The notes beneath the pieces are model-generated. The model was not told the origin of the DNA. It saw only the letters and a program-made list of their open reading frames with translations, and ran no database searches. From Halomonas litopenaei (lineage in GTDB: Bacteria > Pseudomonadota > Gammaproteobacteria > Pseudomonadales > Halomonadaceae): a stretch of 64,000 nt of DNA. The DNA lies in the NCBI RefSeq assembly GCF_017303055.1, contig NZ_JAEKJT010000006.1, forward strand, positions 124,001-188,000, written 5' to 3'. Numbering within the stretch: position 1 is the stretch's first letter; each line of letters starts with the position of its first letter. Positions 47,331 through 55,374 of the stretch are shown here, piece by piece. The position numbers and the translations under genes are program-made.

Positions 47331-47358
47331 AAAAAAAGCCCTGGCACCAGGCCAGGGC
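47331..47358 (-). terminator. Intrinsic terminator after xsc
   Basis: On the minus strand GCCCTGG-cctggtg-CCAGGGC is followed by seven T residues. It lies 67 bp after the xsc stop and 62 bp before the pta start, so it should reduce pta and tauE expression relative to xsc. Confidence 0.85.
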
Positions 47359-47425
47359 AATGTCGTCATACCGGACGAGAGAGTCTTGCTTGGCGATCAG
47401 ACTCCAGGGTCCGCCGCCTCCGGTA

Positions 47426-49246
47426 TCAGACGTAGTCCTGGTACTTCTCGAGCAGACGGACCGGCTTCTTCAAGGCGTCGCGGCGGAAGGGGTCGCCCAG
47501 CTCGCGGGTACACATGATCTCGATGATGCAGGTCTTGCCTTCATTCATCTGCATGTCGACCGCTTTCTTCAGGGCCGGGCCTACATCTTCCAGGCGATCC
47601 ACGGTGATACCCTCGGCGCCCATGGCGCGGCCGATCTCGGCAAAGCTCTCGTTGTCGAGCTCACCGGCGACAAAGCGACGGTTATAGAAGTCGACCTGGT
47701 TCTTCTTCTCGGCACCCCACTGGCGGTTGTGGAACACCACGGCGGTCACCGGAATACCGTGACGCACGGCGGTCATGGTTTCCATCAGACTCATGCCCCA
47801 GGCGCCGTCACCGGCGTAGGCAATGGCCGGACGATGAGGCGCAGCGGTCTTGGCTCCGATGATAGTGGGCAGCGCATAGCCGCAGTTACCAAAACTCATG
47901 GGGGCAAAGAAGCTGCGTGGCTTCTCGAAGCGCAGGTAGCTGTGGGCCACCGAGTTGATGTTGCCGATGTCGGTGGAAACCATGACATCTTCCGGCATGG
48001 CCTTTTCCAGCTCACGCAGGACCTGACGCGGATGCAGATACTCGCCGCCGGAGAAAGGCTTCTCGTCCTTGGCTTCTTCGATGGCATCCAGGCTGAACGG
48101 ATCACGCTCGTGGGTCCACTCGTCGAGCTCTTTCTCCCAGGCTTCCTTCTCGGCCTTGATCTTGGCCAGGCGCTCGTCCTTGGACGCATCGCAGGCCAGG
48201 TTGCGGCCTTCAAGGCGCTGGCTCAGCTCGATGGCAGCAGCCTTGGCATCGCCGCAAATGCCCACGGAGATCTTCTTCACCAGCCCCAGCATCTTGTGAT
48301 CGGCATCGACCTGAATGATCTTGGCGTCCTTGGGCCAGTAGTCCATGCCATGCTGCGGCAAGGTGCCGAACGGGCCAAGGCGAGTGCCGAGGGCCAGCAC
48401 CACGTCAGCCTGGGAGATCAGCTTCATGCCTGCCTTGGAGCCCTGATACCCGAGCGGACCACACCACTGCGGATGACTGGCCGGGAAGGAGTCGTTGTGC
48501 TGGTAGCTGTTGACCACCGGTGCGCCAAGACGCTCGGCCAGGGCCTTGCACTGTTCCACCGCGTCGGCCATGACCACACCGCCACCGGAGACGATTACCG
48601 GGAACTTGGCCTCGGCCAGCAGTGCAGCCGCCTCGTCCAGCGACTGGGCGCCACCGGGACCGCGGTCGATACGCCGGGGCTCGGGAATCTCGGCCTCGAT
48701 CTCGCCATAGAAATAGTCCCGCGGAATATTCAGCTGGGTCGGGCCAATTTCGGCCATGGCGCGATCGAAGCAGCGACCGGTGTACTCGGCCATGCGCGCA
48801 GGATGGGTCACATGGCCCTGGTACTTGGTGAACTCCTGGAACATCGGCAGCTGGTTGCACTCCTGGAATCCGCCCAGGCCGATACCGGTGGTGCCGGTTT
48901 CCGGGGTGATCATGACCACCGGGCTATGTGCCCAGTAAGCCGCCGCGATGCCCGTCACGCAGTTGGAAATACCGGGACCGTTCTGGCCGATGACCACGCC
49001 GTGGCGTCCAGAAACGCGAGCATAGCCGTCAGCCATATGGGCGGCACCCTGCTCGTGCACCACCGGAACCAGACGGATCCCGGCCGGGGCAAAGATATCC
49101 ATGGCGTCCATGAAGGCCGAGCCCATGATGCCGAACATGTCGGTCACGTCGTTGGCAACGAGGGTTTCGACGAAGGCTTCCGAGGGCGTCATCTTCTGCT
49201 TGCCCTTCACAACCTGGCGGTTTTGGGTGTTGTCGTTGTGACTCAT
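47426..49246 (-). CDS. xsc: Sulfoacetaldehyde acetyltransferase
   Basis: 606 residues from an ATG with GGAGGAG upstream. Thiamine-diphosphate enzyme: VVHEQGAAHMADGYARVSG holds the catalytic Glu, and the ThDP motif runs GDGAWGMSLMETMTAV to FHNRQWGAEKKNQVDFYNRRFVAGEL. PETGTTGIGLGGFQECNQLP and SFGNCGYALPTIIGAK are characteristic of Xsc within the acetolactate-synthase-like superfamily. It cleaves sulfoacetaldehyde with phosphate to acetyl phosphate and sulfite, the desulfonating step for taurine and isethionate. Divergent from an IclR gene; pta and a TauE-type exporter follow. Confidence 0.95.
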   Translation of the reverse strand: MSHNDNTQNRQVVKGKQKMTPSEAFVETLVANDVTDMFGIMGSAFMDAMDIFAPAGIRLVPVVHEQGAAHMADGYARVSGRHGVVIGQNGPGISNCVTGIAAAYWAHSPVVMITPETGTTGIGLGGFQECNQLPMFQEFTKYQGHVTHPARMAEYTGRCFDRAMAEIGPTQLNIPRDYFYGEIEAEIPEPRRIDRGPGGAQSLDEAAALLAEAKFPVIVSGGGVVMADAVEQCKALAERLGAPVVNSYQHNDSFPASHPQWCGPLGYQGSKAGMKLISQADVVLALGTRLGPFGTLPQHGMDYWPKDAKIIQVDADHKMLGLVKKISVGICGDAKAAAIELSQRLEGRNLACDASKDERLAKIKAEKEAWEKELDEWTHERDPFSLDAIEEAKDEKPFSGGEYLHPRQVLRELEKAMPEDVMVSTDIGNINSVAHSYLRFEKPRSFFAPMSFGNCGYALPTIIGAKTAAPHRPAIAYAGDGAWGMSLMETMTAVRHGIPVTAVVFHNRQWGAEKKNQVDFYNRRFVAGELDNESFAEIGRAMGAEGITVDRLEDVGPALKKAVDMQMNEGKTCIIEIMCTRELGDPFRRDALKKPVRLLEKYQDYV

Positions 49247-49334
49247 GGAGCTCCTCCAGGGAACAGAATGGGTGCTGGCGGCCTTGGCGGCCTGTGTCTT
49301 GGCTCGAGGCTCTGGATAGCCAAATCAAGCTTTT

Positions 49335-49362
49335 CGATACGATAAGTTCCGTTTTCTAGAAC
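49335..49362. promoter_or_regulatory. Copy B of the 28-bp motif, xsc-proximal
   Basis: Begins CGATACGATAAG and ends TTTTCTAGAAC; it contains the dyad AAGTTC-N9-GAACTT (49344-49364). Located 89 bp upstream of the xsc start. Related to copies at 35075-35102 and 49416-49443. Confidence 0.5.
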
Positions 49363-49415
49363 TTGAGGCAAAGGTAGCCGCCGAGTGGTGAGGAGTCAAC
49401 ACGAATTTCAAAAAA

Positions 49416-49443
49416 CGGTACGAATTGCGTTCTTTTCAGAAAC
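49416..49443. promoter_or_regulatory. Copy C of the 28-bp motif, iclR-proximal
   Basis: Begins CGGTACGAATTGCG and ends TTTTCAGAAAC; 21/28 identical to the site before the CobS-like gene. It lies 31 bp before the IclR start and 81 bp from copy B, roughly eight helical turns, so cooperative binding or autorepression is possible. Confidence 0.5.
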
Positions 49444-49474
49444 AGATAAACTTCACGGCATAGGGAGGCCAGCC

Positions 49475-50317
49475 ATGACCACACTCGGCGTCGACACGCG
49501 CATCATTGAAGGCGATACCCCGGCTCAGCGCCTGCTGGCACTGCTCGAGGTCATCGCGGAAAAAGACCAGTACTTCACTCTGCAAAGCCTGGTAGATGAA
49601 ACAGGTCTGCCCAAGCCGACGCTGCATCGCATGCTTCAGCAGCTGGAGAACTCCGGCATGTTGCAGCGGGAGGCAGACAACCGTCACTACAGCAAGGGCT
49701 CTCGCCTACGCCGTCTGGCCGAAACGCTGCTGCTGAACGACACGGTCCAGGGGGCTCGCCACGGGGTGCTGGCCGAGCTGGTAAGGGAGGTGGGAGAAAG
49801 CTGTAACATCACCGCCTTGTCCGGCAGCGAGGTGCTCTACCTGGATCGCGTCGAGACCTCTGCACCGCTGCGTTTCTACCTGCATCCAGGTTCACGAGTG
49901 CCGGCCCACTGCTCTGCCAGCGGCAAGCTGTTTCTGGCCCAGATGGGCGCATCCCAGCGACGGCGTCTGCTGGCCGATGCCACCCTAGAGGCCTTCACCC
50001 GTAACACCCTGACGGACATCGATGCCATCGAAGCCGAAATCGAACAGGTCAAGCGTGACGGCTACGCCTTCGATGATGAGGAGTTTCTTCCAGGTCTGCT
50101 GTGCATCGCGGTGCTTGCCCCGAACCCGGCCGGGGTCTCCAATGTGGGATTGGCCATTCAGGCCCCGGTCATGCGTATGGACCGCCAGCGTGCTCTGGAC
50201 TGCCTTCCCGCCCTGGAGCGCGCCGCCGCCGCCATTGCCCGCATCAATCAGGGCGCCTTGCCGGAGTCGGACGCCACCGGCGAGGACACCACAGAGCACC
50301 GACAACCGATAGCCTGA
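49475..50317 (+). CDS. IclR-family transcriptional regulator of the xsc locus
   Basis: 280 residues from the ATG with AGGGAGG 6 nt upstream; the frame runs 30 codons further upstream but across the operator region. Winged helix YFTLQSLVDETGLPKPTLHRMLQQLENSGML and an IclR effector domain with HPGSRVPAHCSASGKLFLAQM. Paralogue of the IclR at 19563. Divergent from xsc. Two copies of a shared motif lie in the 228-bp gap, which suggests it controls xsc and itself. Confidence 0.9.
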   Translation: MTTLGVDTRIIEGDTPAQRLLALLEVIAEKDQYFTLQSLVDETGLPKPTLHRMLQQLENSGMLQREADNRHYSKGSRLRRLAETLLLNDTVQGARHGVLAELVREVGESCNITALSGSEVLYLDRVETSAPLRFYLHPGSRVPAHCSASGKLFLAQMGASQRRRLLADATLEAFTRNTLTDIDAIEAEIEQVKRDGYAFDDEEFLPGLLCIAVLAPNPAGVSNVGLAIQAPVMRMDRQRALDCLPALERAAAAIARINQGALPESDATGEDTTEHRQPIA

Positions 50318-50401
50318 TGGTGAGCGAAGTCGGCTTTGGACAAGCCCGCCAGCAAGACGCTGGACACCCTAGATGGTGCCCAGCGTTGTGGGGCTAAGGC
50401 G

Positions 50402-51376
50402 TCAGTTGAAGAAGAAACTGACACAGCGAACAAAGCTGCTGCCGCCGCCGGTCACGCAGCGATGGCGAATCCAGCGATCGCGCTTGGACAAGCCTTCGTA
50501 ACGGGTCCACTGCCAGTACCCTGAAGCAAGATGCCAGGTATGCAAGTGCCTCCAGTTGCCGAAGGCATTCTTGTAATAGTGCAGGGTGGCTGCCGGTCCG
50601 TGGCATGCGCTGGTGACGCCGACAGAGTTGCGGCGCTTGTGATTGGAAGTCCAGCGATCCCGGTGATAGTAATGGGCAGCGGGATCGCACCACCACCAGG
50701 TATTACTGGGAAACGACACCGTTTCGCAGTTGTGGTTGCGAAACAGGTCATAGCCATCCCCGGGCACGCAGTAGGCCTGCCCGGGGCCGCCCCCCGAGGA
50801 GGGGCCGGCCCGGGCGATGTCCGGCGCAATCCCCAGTTCATCCAGGTCCACCTCGATGGCGTCCTCGACCCTCTCCACCGTGCGATGCTTGAACGCCTTG
50901 CGCTCTACCGCAGGATTCAGCTCCAGCAGCATGTCGGGTACCGGGGCATCCTTGGGGGCAAGTCGCAGATAAAGTTCCAGGGCCGTCACGTCCCTCTCGG
51001 CAGCGAAGGTCGCGCCGGTGGCACGGTCGAGCTGTCCCAGCTCGCGCATGCCTACTTCAGGTTCCTTGCTGTCACCGCGCACCCCGACAAACTCGATGGT
51101 GTTGCCGTTACTCAGCTCGACACGAGCCAGCGGCATGACGTCGGGTGATGCGCCGACCAGCGGCGCTCCGTCAGGTCCCAGCCCTGCGGCCGCCAGATCT
51201 TCAGGCGGCGTTGCTCCCTGCAGGCCCTGTTCGCCCGACGATGTCTGCTCGCCCATCTTGGCCAGCAGCCTTGTCGCCTGCTCAGGGTTTCGCCGTCCCC
51301 ACTCCACCCATTGTCGTTCCAGCGCCTCCCACGACGGATCGCCATGGTCACAGGCGCATGTCAGTGTCTCGTTCAT
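50402..51376 (-). CDS. Unrecognised protein with an aromatic, Cys/His-rich C-terminal domain
   Basis: 324 residues from the ATG with GAGG 9 nt upstream; an ATG three codons earlier has its ribosome site too close. No family recognised and no signal peptide or membrane span. Residues 1-170 are acidic and Leu/Ala-rich (EALERQWVEWGRRNPEQATRLLAKMGEQ opening). Residues about 205-324 are unusual: eight Trp, several Tyr-His pairs (WWWCDPAAHYYHRDRW, CHGPAATLHYYKNAF, LHTWHLASGYWQWTRYEG) and six Cys. It ends CVTGGGSSFVRCVSFFFN. The tail could be a secreted or metal/carbohydrate-binding domain. Convergent with the xsc iclR gene. Confidence 0.7.
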   Translation of the reverse strand: MNETLTCACDHGDPSWEALERQWVEWGRRNPEQATRLLAKMGEQTSSGEQGLQGATPPEDLAAAGLGPDGAPLVGASPDVMPLARVELSNGNTIEFVGVRGDSKEPEVGMRELGQLDRATGATFAAERDVTALELYLRLAPKDAPVPDMLLELNPAVERKAFKHRTVERVEDAIEVDLDELGIAPDIARAGPSSGGGPGQAYCVPGDGYDLFRNHNCETVSFPSNTWWWCDPAAHYYHRDRWTSNHKRRNSVGVTSACHGPAATLHYYKNAFGNWRHLHTWHLASGYWQWTRYEGLSKRDRWIRHRCVTGGGSSFVRCVSFFFN

Positions 51377-51923
51377 GATCGACATCCTCGATCTGATGCG
51401 TCCACTTCATCGGCATCGTCATGCTTTTCAGCGGTGCCGACGATCCTGGTCTTGCGCAGGCCAAAGGAGGAATACGCACCAAGCGAAAAGGACGAGCTCT
51501 TCGGGCCATCGCCATCGCAATGTGGGTGACGCTTGTGGGGCCGCCGCTGGACTCACGCTCATTCCCGCTCAACCCCGCTCATCCCCCTCCACGGCCTCAT
51601 TGAGCATGATCAAAGTTTGCTTTGGTCGCCAGCCGCACCCTGCCCAGTGCCCGGCCCCGAACGGCGAAGCAGCTGATAACTGGACGGAAATCCCTGCTAG
51701 ACCGATAGGCAGAATAAAAAGCACGGGATGGAATAACCGTGCCTGAATCACTGCGCACGGTCGGTCGCCATGGGCCTCTGTGGTGCCTGTGGCCACTGGT
51801 CGTCGACCCGCTTTGACCGTATGCTGTGAAGAATAATGAGCACCGGAGCATCGTCGACCGGTGCCGCTACCGCGGGCTCCCTGCGCCCCGGCTTGTTCAA
51901 CGCCCACTCAAAGGATGTGCCTC
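51377..51923. other. Divergent intergenic region before the class V aminotransferase
   Basis: 547 bp with no credible gene; several short frames lack ribosome sites. A hairpin GCACGG-N10-CCGTGC spans 51721-51742. It must hold the promoters for both divergent flanking genes, but none is recognisable. Confidence 0.4.
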
Positions 51924-53051
51924 ATGCCTGGCCTGCTCCCAGACGTCGATCCCGATGGCCTGCTGGAATTTTCCGTGGTCTACACCGACCGCGCCCTGAA
52001 CCATATGTCGCAGAGTTTTCAAGGCGTGATGCGCGACATCTCGACCACCTTGAAACAGGTATACAACGCGCATAGCGCCGTGATTGTGCCCGGTAGCGGG
52101 ACCTTCGGCATGGAAGCGGTGGCACGCCAGTTTGCCCAGAACCGCAGCGCTCTGGTGCTCCGCAATGGCTGGTTCAGCTATCGCTGGCATCAGATCCTGG
52201 AGATGGGCAACATCCCGGCAGAGCTCAACGTGCAAAAGGCCCGCCGCCTCGACGACAACGACCCTACCTCACCGTTTGCACCGGCCCCGATCGAAGATGT
52301 CGAGCAAGCCATCGAGCGGATGCAGCCCGATATCGTCTTCGCACCACACGTGGAAACATCATCAGGCATGATCCTGCCGGATGACTACATTCGACGCGTC
52401 GCCGACGCGGTGCACGCCTACGGCGGCCTGATGGTGCTGGACTGCATCGCCTCTGGAACGGTGTGGGTGGATATGGAAGCCACCGGGGTCGACCTGCTCA
52501 TCAGCGCGCCTCAAAAGGGCTGGAGTGGCTCCCCCTGCTGCGCCATGGTCATGCTCTCTGCCCAGGCGCGGGAAATCATCGAGGAGACCCAGAGCACCAG
52601 CTTTGCGGCAGACCTGAAGAAATGGCTGACCATCATGGAGGCCTACGAAAAAGGCGGCCATGCCTACCACGCCACCATGCCGACGGACAGCCTGCGAGGC
52701 CTGCGCGAGATCATGCGCGAGACCGACGCCTATGGCTACGACAAGGTCAAGCAAGAACAGTGGGCCCTGGGCAAGAGCGTTCGCGCGCTGCTGGCCGAGT
52801 ATGGTTTCAAGAGTGTTGCTGCCAACGGCTTCGAGGCTCCCGGCGTCGTCGTCTGCTATCACGATGACCCGGCCCTGGTCAGTAAATTTGCCGGCGCTGG
52901 CCTTCAGGTAGCGGCTGGCGTGCCTCTGATGTGCGATGAAGGCGACGACTTCCAGACCTTCCGTATCGGCCTGTTTGGCCTCGACAAGCTGCACCGGCCC
53001 GAGCGCAGCATCGCCAGCCTGCGGCAGGCCCTCGACAGCATCAAGGGATAG
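51924..53051 (+). CDS. Class V PLP-dependent aminotransferase (alanine/serine-glyoxylate type)
   Basis: 375 residues from the third in-frame ATG, which has AAAGGA at proper distance; the one nine bases earlier overlaps that site. Fold-type I, class V: VPGSGTFGMEAVARQF, LMVLDCIASGTVWVDMEATGVDLLISAPQKGWSGSPCCAMVML, in which the Lys of SAPQKGWSG should carry PLP and VLDC holds the Asp contacting the ring. FRIGLFGLDK closes the domain. Relatives transfer amino groups between alanine or serine and glyoxylate or similar oxo acids. Here the partner is unknown; it is not a class III taurine:pyruvate aminotransferase. Confidence 0.85.
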   Translation: MPGLLPDVDPDGLLEFSVVYTDRALNHMSQSFQGVMRDISTTLKQVYNAHSAVIVPGSGTFGMEAVARQFAQNRSALVLRNGWFSYRWHQILEMGNIPAELNVQKARRLDDNDPTSPFAPAPIEDVEQAIERMQPDIVFAPHVETSSGMILPDDYIRRVADAVHAYGGLMVLDCIASGTVWVDMEATGVDLLISAPQKGWSGSPCCAMVMLSAQAREIIEETQSTSFAADLKKWLTIMEAYEKGGHAYHATMPTDSLRGLREIMRETDAYGYDKVKQEQWALGKSVRALLAEYGFKSVAANGFEAPGVVVCYHDDPALVSKFAGAGLQVAAGVPLMCDEGDDFQTFRIGLFGLDKLHRPERSIASLRQALDSIKG

Positions 53052-53102
53052 GGCTTGGCCCACGGGTCAGCCATCGCTCATCTTTTGGCTTTCCCGACAG
53101 GA

Positions 53103-53195
53103 CAACGCAAGAGGGCAACGTAATAGGGCAACGCAAGAGGGCAACGTAATAGGGCAACGCAAGAGGGCAACGTAATAGGGCAACGCAAGAGGGCG
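53103..53195. repeat. 26-bp tandem repeat, 3.6 copies
   Basis: Three full units and a partial of CAACGCAAGAGGGCAACG followed by TAATAGGG. The last partial unit is continuous with the left arm of the terminator hairpin at 53187-53216, which shares AAGAGGGC. The repeat array probably grew by duplication from the terminator arm. Confidence 0.88.
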
Positions 53196-53216
53196 ACGCC
53201 GCCGCGTCGCCCTCTT
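53187..53216. terminator. Convergent terminator hairpin
   Basis: AAGAGGGCGACG / CGTCGCCCTCTT, a 12-bp perfect stem with a 6-nt loop, between the ends of the aminotransferase gene (plus) and the Yip1-like gene (minus). T-runs are weak on both sides. Confidence 0.65.
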
Positions 53217-53263
53217 GATGCTGCTCTCTATTGTGCTCACTGCGGTCTTGCACGGGTCGACTC

Positions 53264-53869
53264 TCAGCCGATCAACGACAGGATGATGCGCTCGCCGTAG
53301 CCCCACAGCAGTACTGTCATGCCAAGCAGCGCTTCCAGCACCAGCACACCGACGGCGAGGGTGGTGCTCGAGACCACGAAGCCTTCCTTCCGGCTGATGT
53401 CGAGAAAGGAGGGAATCCCCAGATACAGCAGATAGGCGGTGTAACACAGGCCAATCACCCCGGCCAACAGACACAGCCAGATGATCGGATAGACCGCGAC
53501 GATACCGCTCAGGAACATCGGTGTCGCCACATAGCCGGCAAAGATGATGCACTGGCTTTGGCTTGGGGTCTTGGGAAAGCGCTTGGCCGAGTAGCGTATC
53601 GTCTTGCCGACGATGTACACCGCCGCCAGTATCACGATGTAGAACGCGATACCCGCCCCCAACGCATCCAGGTAACTGAGCTTGATGGTGGTCCCACCTC
53701 CAAGACTCCAACCCACCTGCGTCGTACCAATGTACGAACAGATCACCGGTATGGCGGCCAGCAACAGGACGTGATGCGCATACAGATGCGTTATCGTCTC
53801 CCTCTCTTCTTTGATCTGTCTCCATTCGCGATTCGGATGGGCCATCAATCCCCAGACATGTGTCAGCAT
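53264..53869 (-). CDS. Yip1-domain membrane protein
   Basis: 201 residues with GGGGGAG 6 nt before the ATG. Starts MLTHVWGLMAHPNREWRQIKEERETITHLYAHHVLLLAAIPVICSYIGTT, the typical opening of bacterial Yip1-family proteins, then five membrane segments. LSGIVAVYPIIWLCLLAGVIGLCYTAYLLYLGIPSFLDI is the conserved core. Function in bacteria is not established. Single gene downstream of the cyo operon, with palindromes in its upstream region. Confidence 0.85.
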   Translation of the reverse strand: MLTHVWGLMAHPNREWRQIKEERETITHLYAHHVLLLAAIPVICSYIGTTQVGWSLGGGTTIKLSYLDALGAGIAFYIVILAAVYIVGKTIRYSAKRFPKTPSQSQCIIFAGYVATPMFLSGIVAVYPIIWLCLLAGVIGLCYTAYLLYLGIPSFLDISRKEGFVVSSTTLAVGVLVLEALLGMTVLLWGYGERIILSLIG

Positions 53870-53954
53870 ACTGACTCCCCCCTGCTACCGCTGAAATGAG
53901 CCCCGGCATCGGTGCTCGATCCACGGGTCTCCGTTGTCCATAACTTGCAGTATA

Positions 53955-54012
53955 GAACCGAATTTTCGGTTCGCTACCCGATCAACGGTACATCCTGTAC
54001 ACATACTGTACA
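53955..54012. promoter_or_regulatory. Palindromes upstream of the Yip1-like gene
   Basis: GAACCGAATTTTCGGTTC (53955-53972) has perfect 8-bp arms. Further on, TGTACA-N5-TGTACA (53996-54012) repeats a self-complementary hexamer, with another GTAC just before. These look like transcription-factor sites between the Yip1-like gene and the end of cyoE; the binding protein is unknown. Confidence 0.45.
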
Positions 54013-54048
54013 AGTTGTGGCTAATATTTTTCTTCTTCCATCAACGAC

Positions 54049-54082
54049 AATGCCCCGCATCACTGATGTGATGCGGGGCATT
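54049..54082 (-). terminator. Terminator hairpin after cyoE
   Basis: AATGCCCCGCATCAC / GTGATGCGGGGCATT, a perfect 15-bp stem with a 4-nt loop about 50 bp after the cyoE stop. No T-run follows on the minus strand. Confidence 0.7.
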
Positions 54083-54129
54083 GAGACGTACATAAGGACC
54101 GGTGTCAGCCCTTGGCTCAGAGGATCGCT

Positions 54130-55035
54130 CTAGCCAGCCAGCGAGGTCCACATGGGCGTGCTGGGCATCAGCGTGGCGTCCAGTGACATCATCAGACTCA
54201 GCGCCGTGATGGTCAGGATCGAGATGCCGAACACCTGCCTGGCCCAGCGCACGTTGTCGTCCGTGCGGTAGCCCTTGGCCGCGATATACAGCCAATAGAC
54301 CCCCAGCACCAGTGCCACGATGAAGTAGCCAGGCCCGGCATAGCCGGCAAGACTCAACGACAGCGCCGCGCCGATGAACGCCAGGATATAGCCAAGAATG
54401 TGGTGCTTGGCTGTGCCGATACCGCGAACTACCGGCAGTACCGGAATATTGGCCGCCTTGTAGTCTTCCATGCGGAAGATCGCAATCGCATAGGAATGCG
54501 GCATCTGCCACAGGCTGAAGATCACCAGCAGCGTCAGGGCGCCGGTATCGAAGCTACCGGTCACCGCGCAGTAGCCCACGACCGGTGGTACGGCCCCGGA
54601 CAGGCTGCCGACCAGGGTGCCGAATTCCGAATTACGCTTCATGTAGAGGCTGTACGCTCCTACATAGATAACGAAGCCGAAAGCGGCAAGACCGACCGTC
54701 AGCGCATTGGTCCCCAACGCCAGCAGGCCGAACCCGGCCAGACCCAGCAAGGTGGCAAAACGCAGCGTGGCCGCCTCGCTCACCCGCCCCTGAACCAGGG
54801 GTCGGGTGCGGGTGCGCTCCATCAAGGCGTCGATGTCCTTGTCGATAACGTTGTTGTAGGCACAGCCCGAGGCAATGACCAGGGCCAGGCCCAGCAACGC
54901 TGACAGAAACACCACCACATCGAACTGGCCCTGGGCGGCCAGGAAGTAGCCGCCCAGTACCGAGATCACGTTGCCGCCGATAATGCCCGGCTTGGTGATC
55001 GTGAGGTAGTCCTTAAGAGTGTCCCTGAACATCAT
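54130..55035 (-). CDS. cyoE: Protoheme IX farnesyltransferase (heme O synthase)
   Basis: 301 residues; the start is one of two adjacent ATG codons and lacks a clear ribosome site. A longer frame would overlap cyoD. UbiA-type prenyltransferase: [24 protein letters not shown], the Asp-rich motif [29 protein letters not shown], and [29 protein letters not shown]. It adds a farnesyl group to heme B to make the heme O of cytochrome bo3. Last gene of the cyoABCDE operon, 11 nt after cyoD. Confidence 0.95.
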   Translation of the reverse strand: MMFRDTLKDYLTITKPGIIGGNVISVLGGYFLAAQGQFDVVVFLSALLGLALVIASGCAYNNVIDKDIDALMERTRTRPLVQGRVSEAATLRFATLLGLAGFGLLALGTNALTVGLAAFGFVIYVGAYSLYMKRNSEFGTLVGSLSGAVPPVVGYCAVTGSFDTGALTLLVIFSLWQMPHSYAIAIFRMEDYKAANIPVLPVVRGIGTAKHHILGYILAFIGAALSLSLAGYAGPGYFIVALVLGVYWLYIAAKGYRTDDNVRWARQVFGISILTITALSLMMSLDATLMPSTPMWTSLAG

Positions 55036-55046
55036 GGGTGTCGGCG

Positions 55047-55373
55047 TCAGCCGATCATCATGTTGTGATGCAGGTGGTACATGATCCATAGGGAACCTCC
55101 GATGACCAGAACCAGGATCGCCACGGTGAAGACGAAGGACATGAAGTTCCAGCCTTCATCGGCCTTGGTGTTCATGTGCATGAACAGCACGAGCTGCACC
55201 AGCACCTGAGCCACCGCGGTACCGACGATCAGGATCAGGGTCGCCCCGGTGTCGAAAGCACCGGTCATCACCGCCCCGAAGGGGATGATAGTCAGCACGA
55301 TGGACAGGATCAGGCCAATCACATAGGACTTGACGCTGCCATGGCTGTGATGGTCGTTGGCGTGTCCGCTCAT
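55047..55373 (-). CDS. cyoD: Cytochrome bo3 ubiquinol oxidase subunit IV
   Basis: 108 residues with three membrane segments and a His-rich N-terminus ([12 protein letters not shown]). [17 protein letters not shown] and [20 protein letters not shown] are typical CyoD blocks. Accessory subunit aiding copper and heme assembly of the oxidase. Starts 1 nt after cyoC ends. Confidence 0.94.
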   Translation of the reverse strand: MSGHANDHHSHGSVKSYVIGLILSIVLTIIPFGAVMTGAFDTGATLILIVGTAVAQVLVQLVLFMHMNTKADEGWNFMSFVFTVAILVLVIGGSLWIMYHLHHNMMIG

Positions 55374-55374
55374 A

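Noticed and set aside
47216..49345. 709-residue open frame antisense to xsc
   Set aside because: It is a mirror of the strongly conserved xsc gene in high-GC DNA; it has no family motif or ribosome site.
51924..53051. Taurine:pyruvate aminotransferase
   Set aside because: The protein is a class V aminotransferase, whereas known taurine:pyruvate aminotransferases are class III.
53103..53195. Possible CRISPR array
   Set aside because: The units are directly contiguous with no unique spacers, and no cas gene is present.
53067..53924. 285-residue frame through the 26-bp repeats with repeated LRCPITLPSC-like residues
   Set aside because: It overlaps the Yip1-like gene on the same strand in another frame and gets its repeats from the non-coding tandem array.
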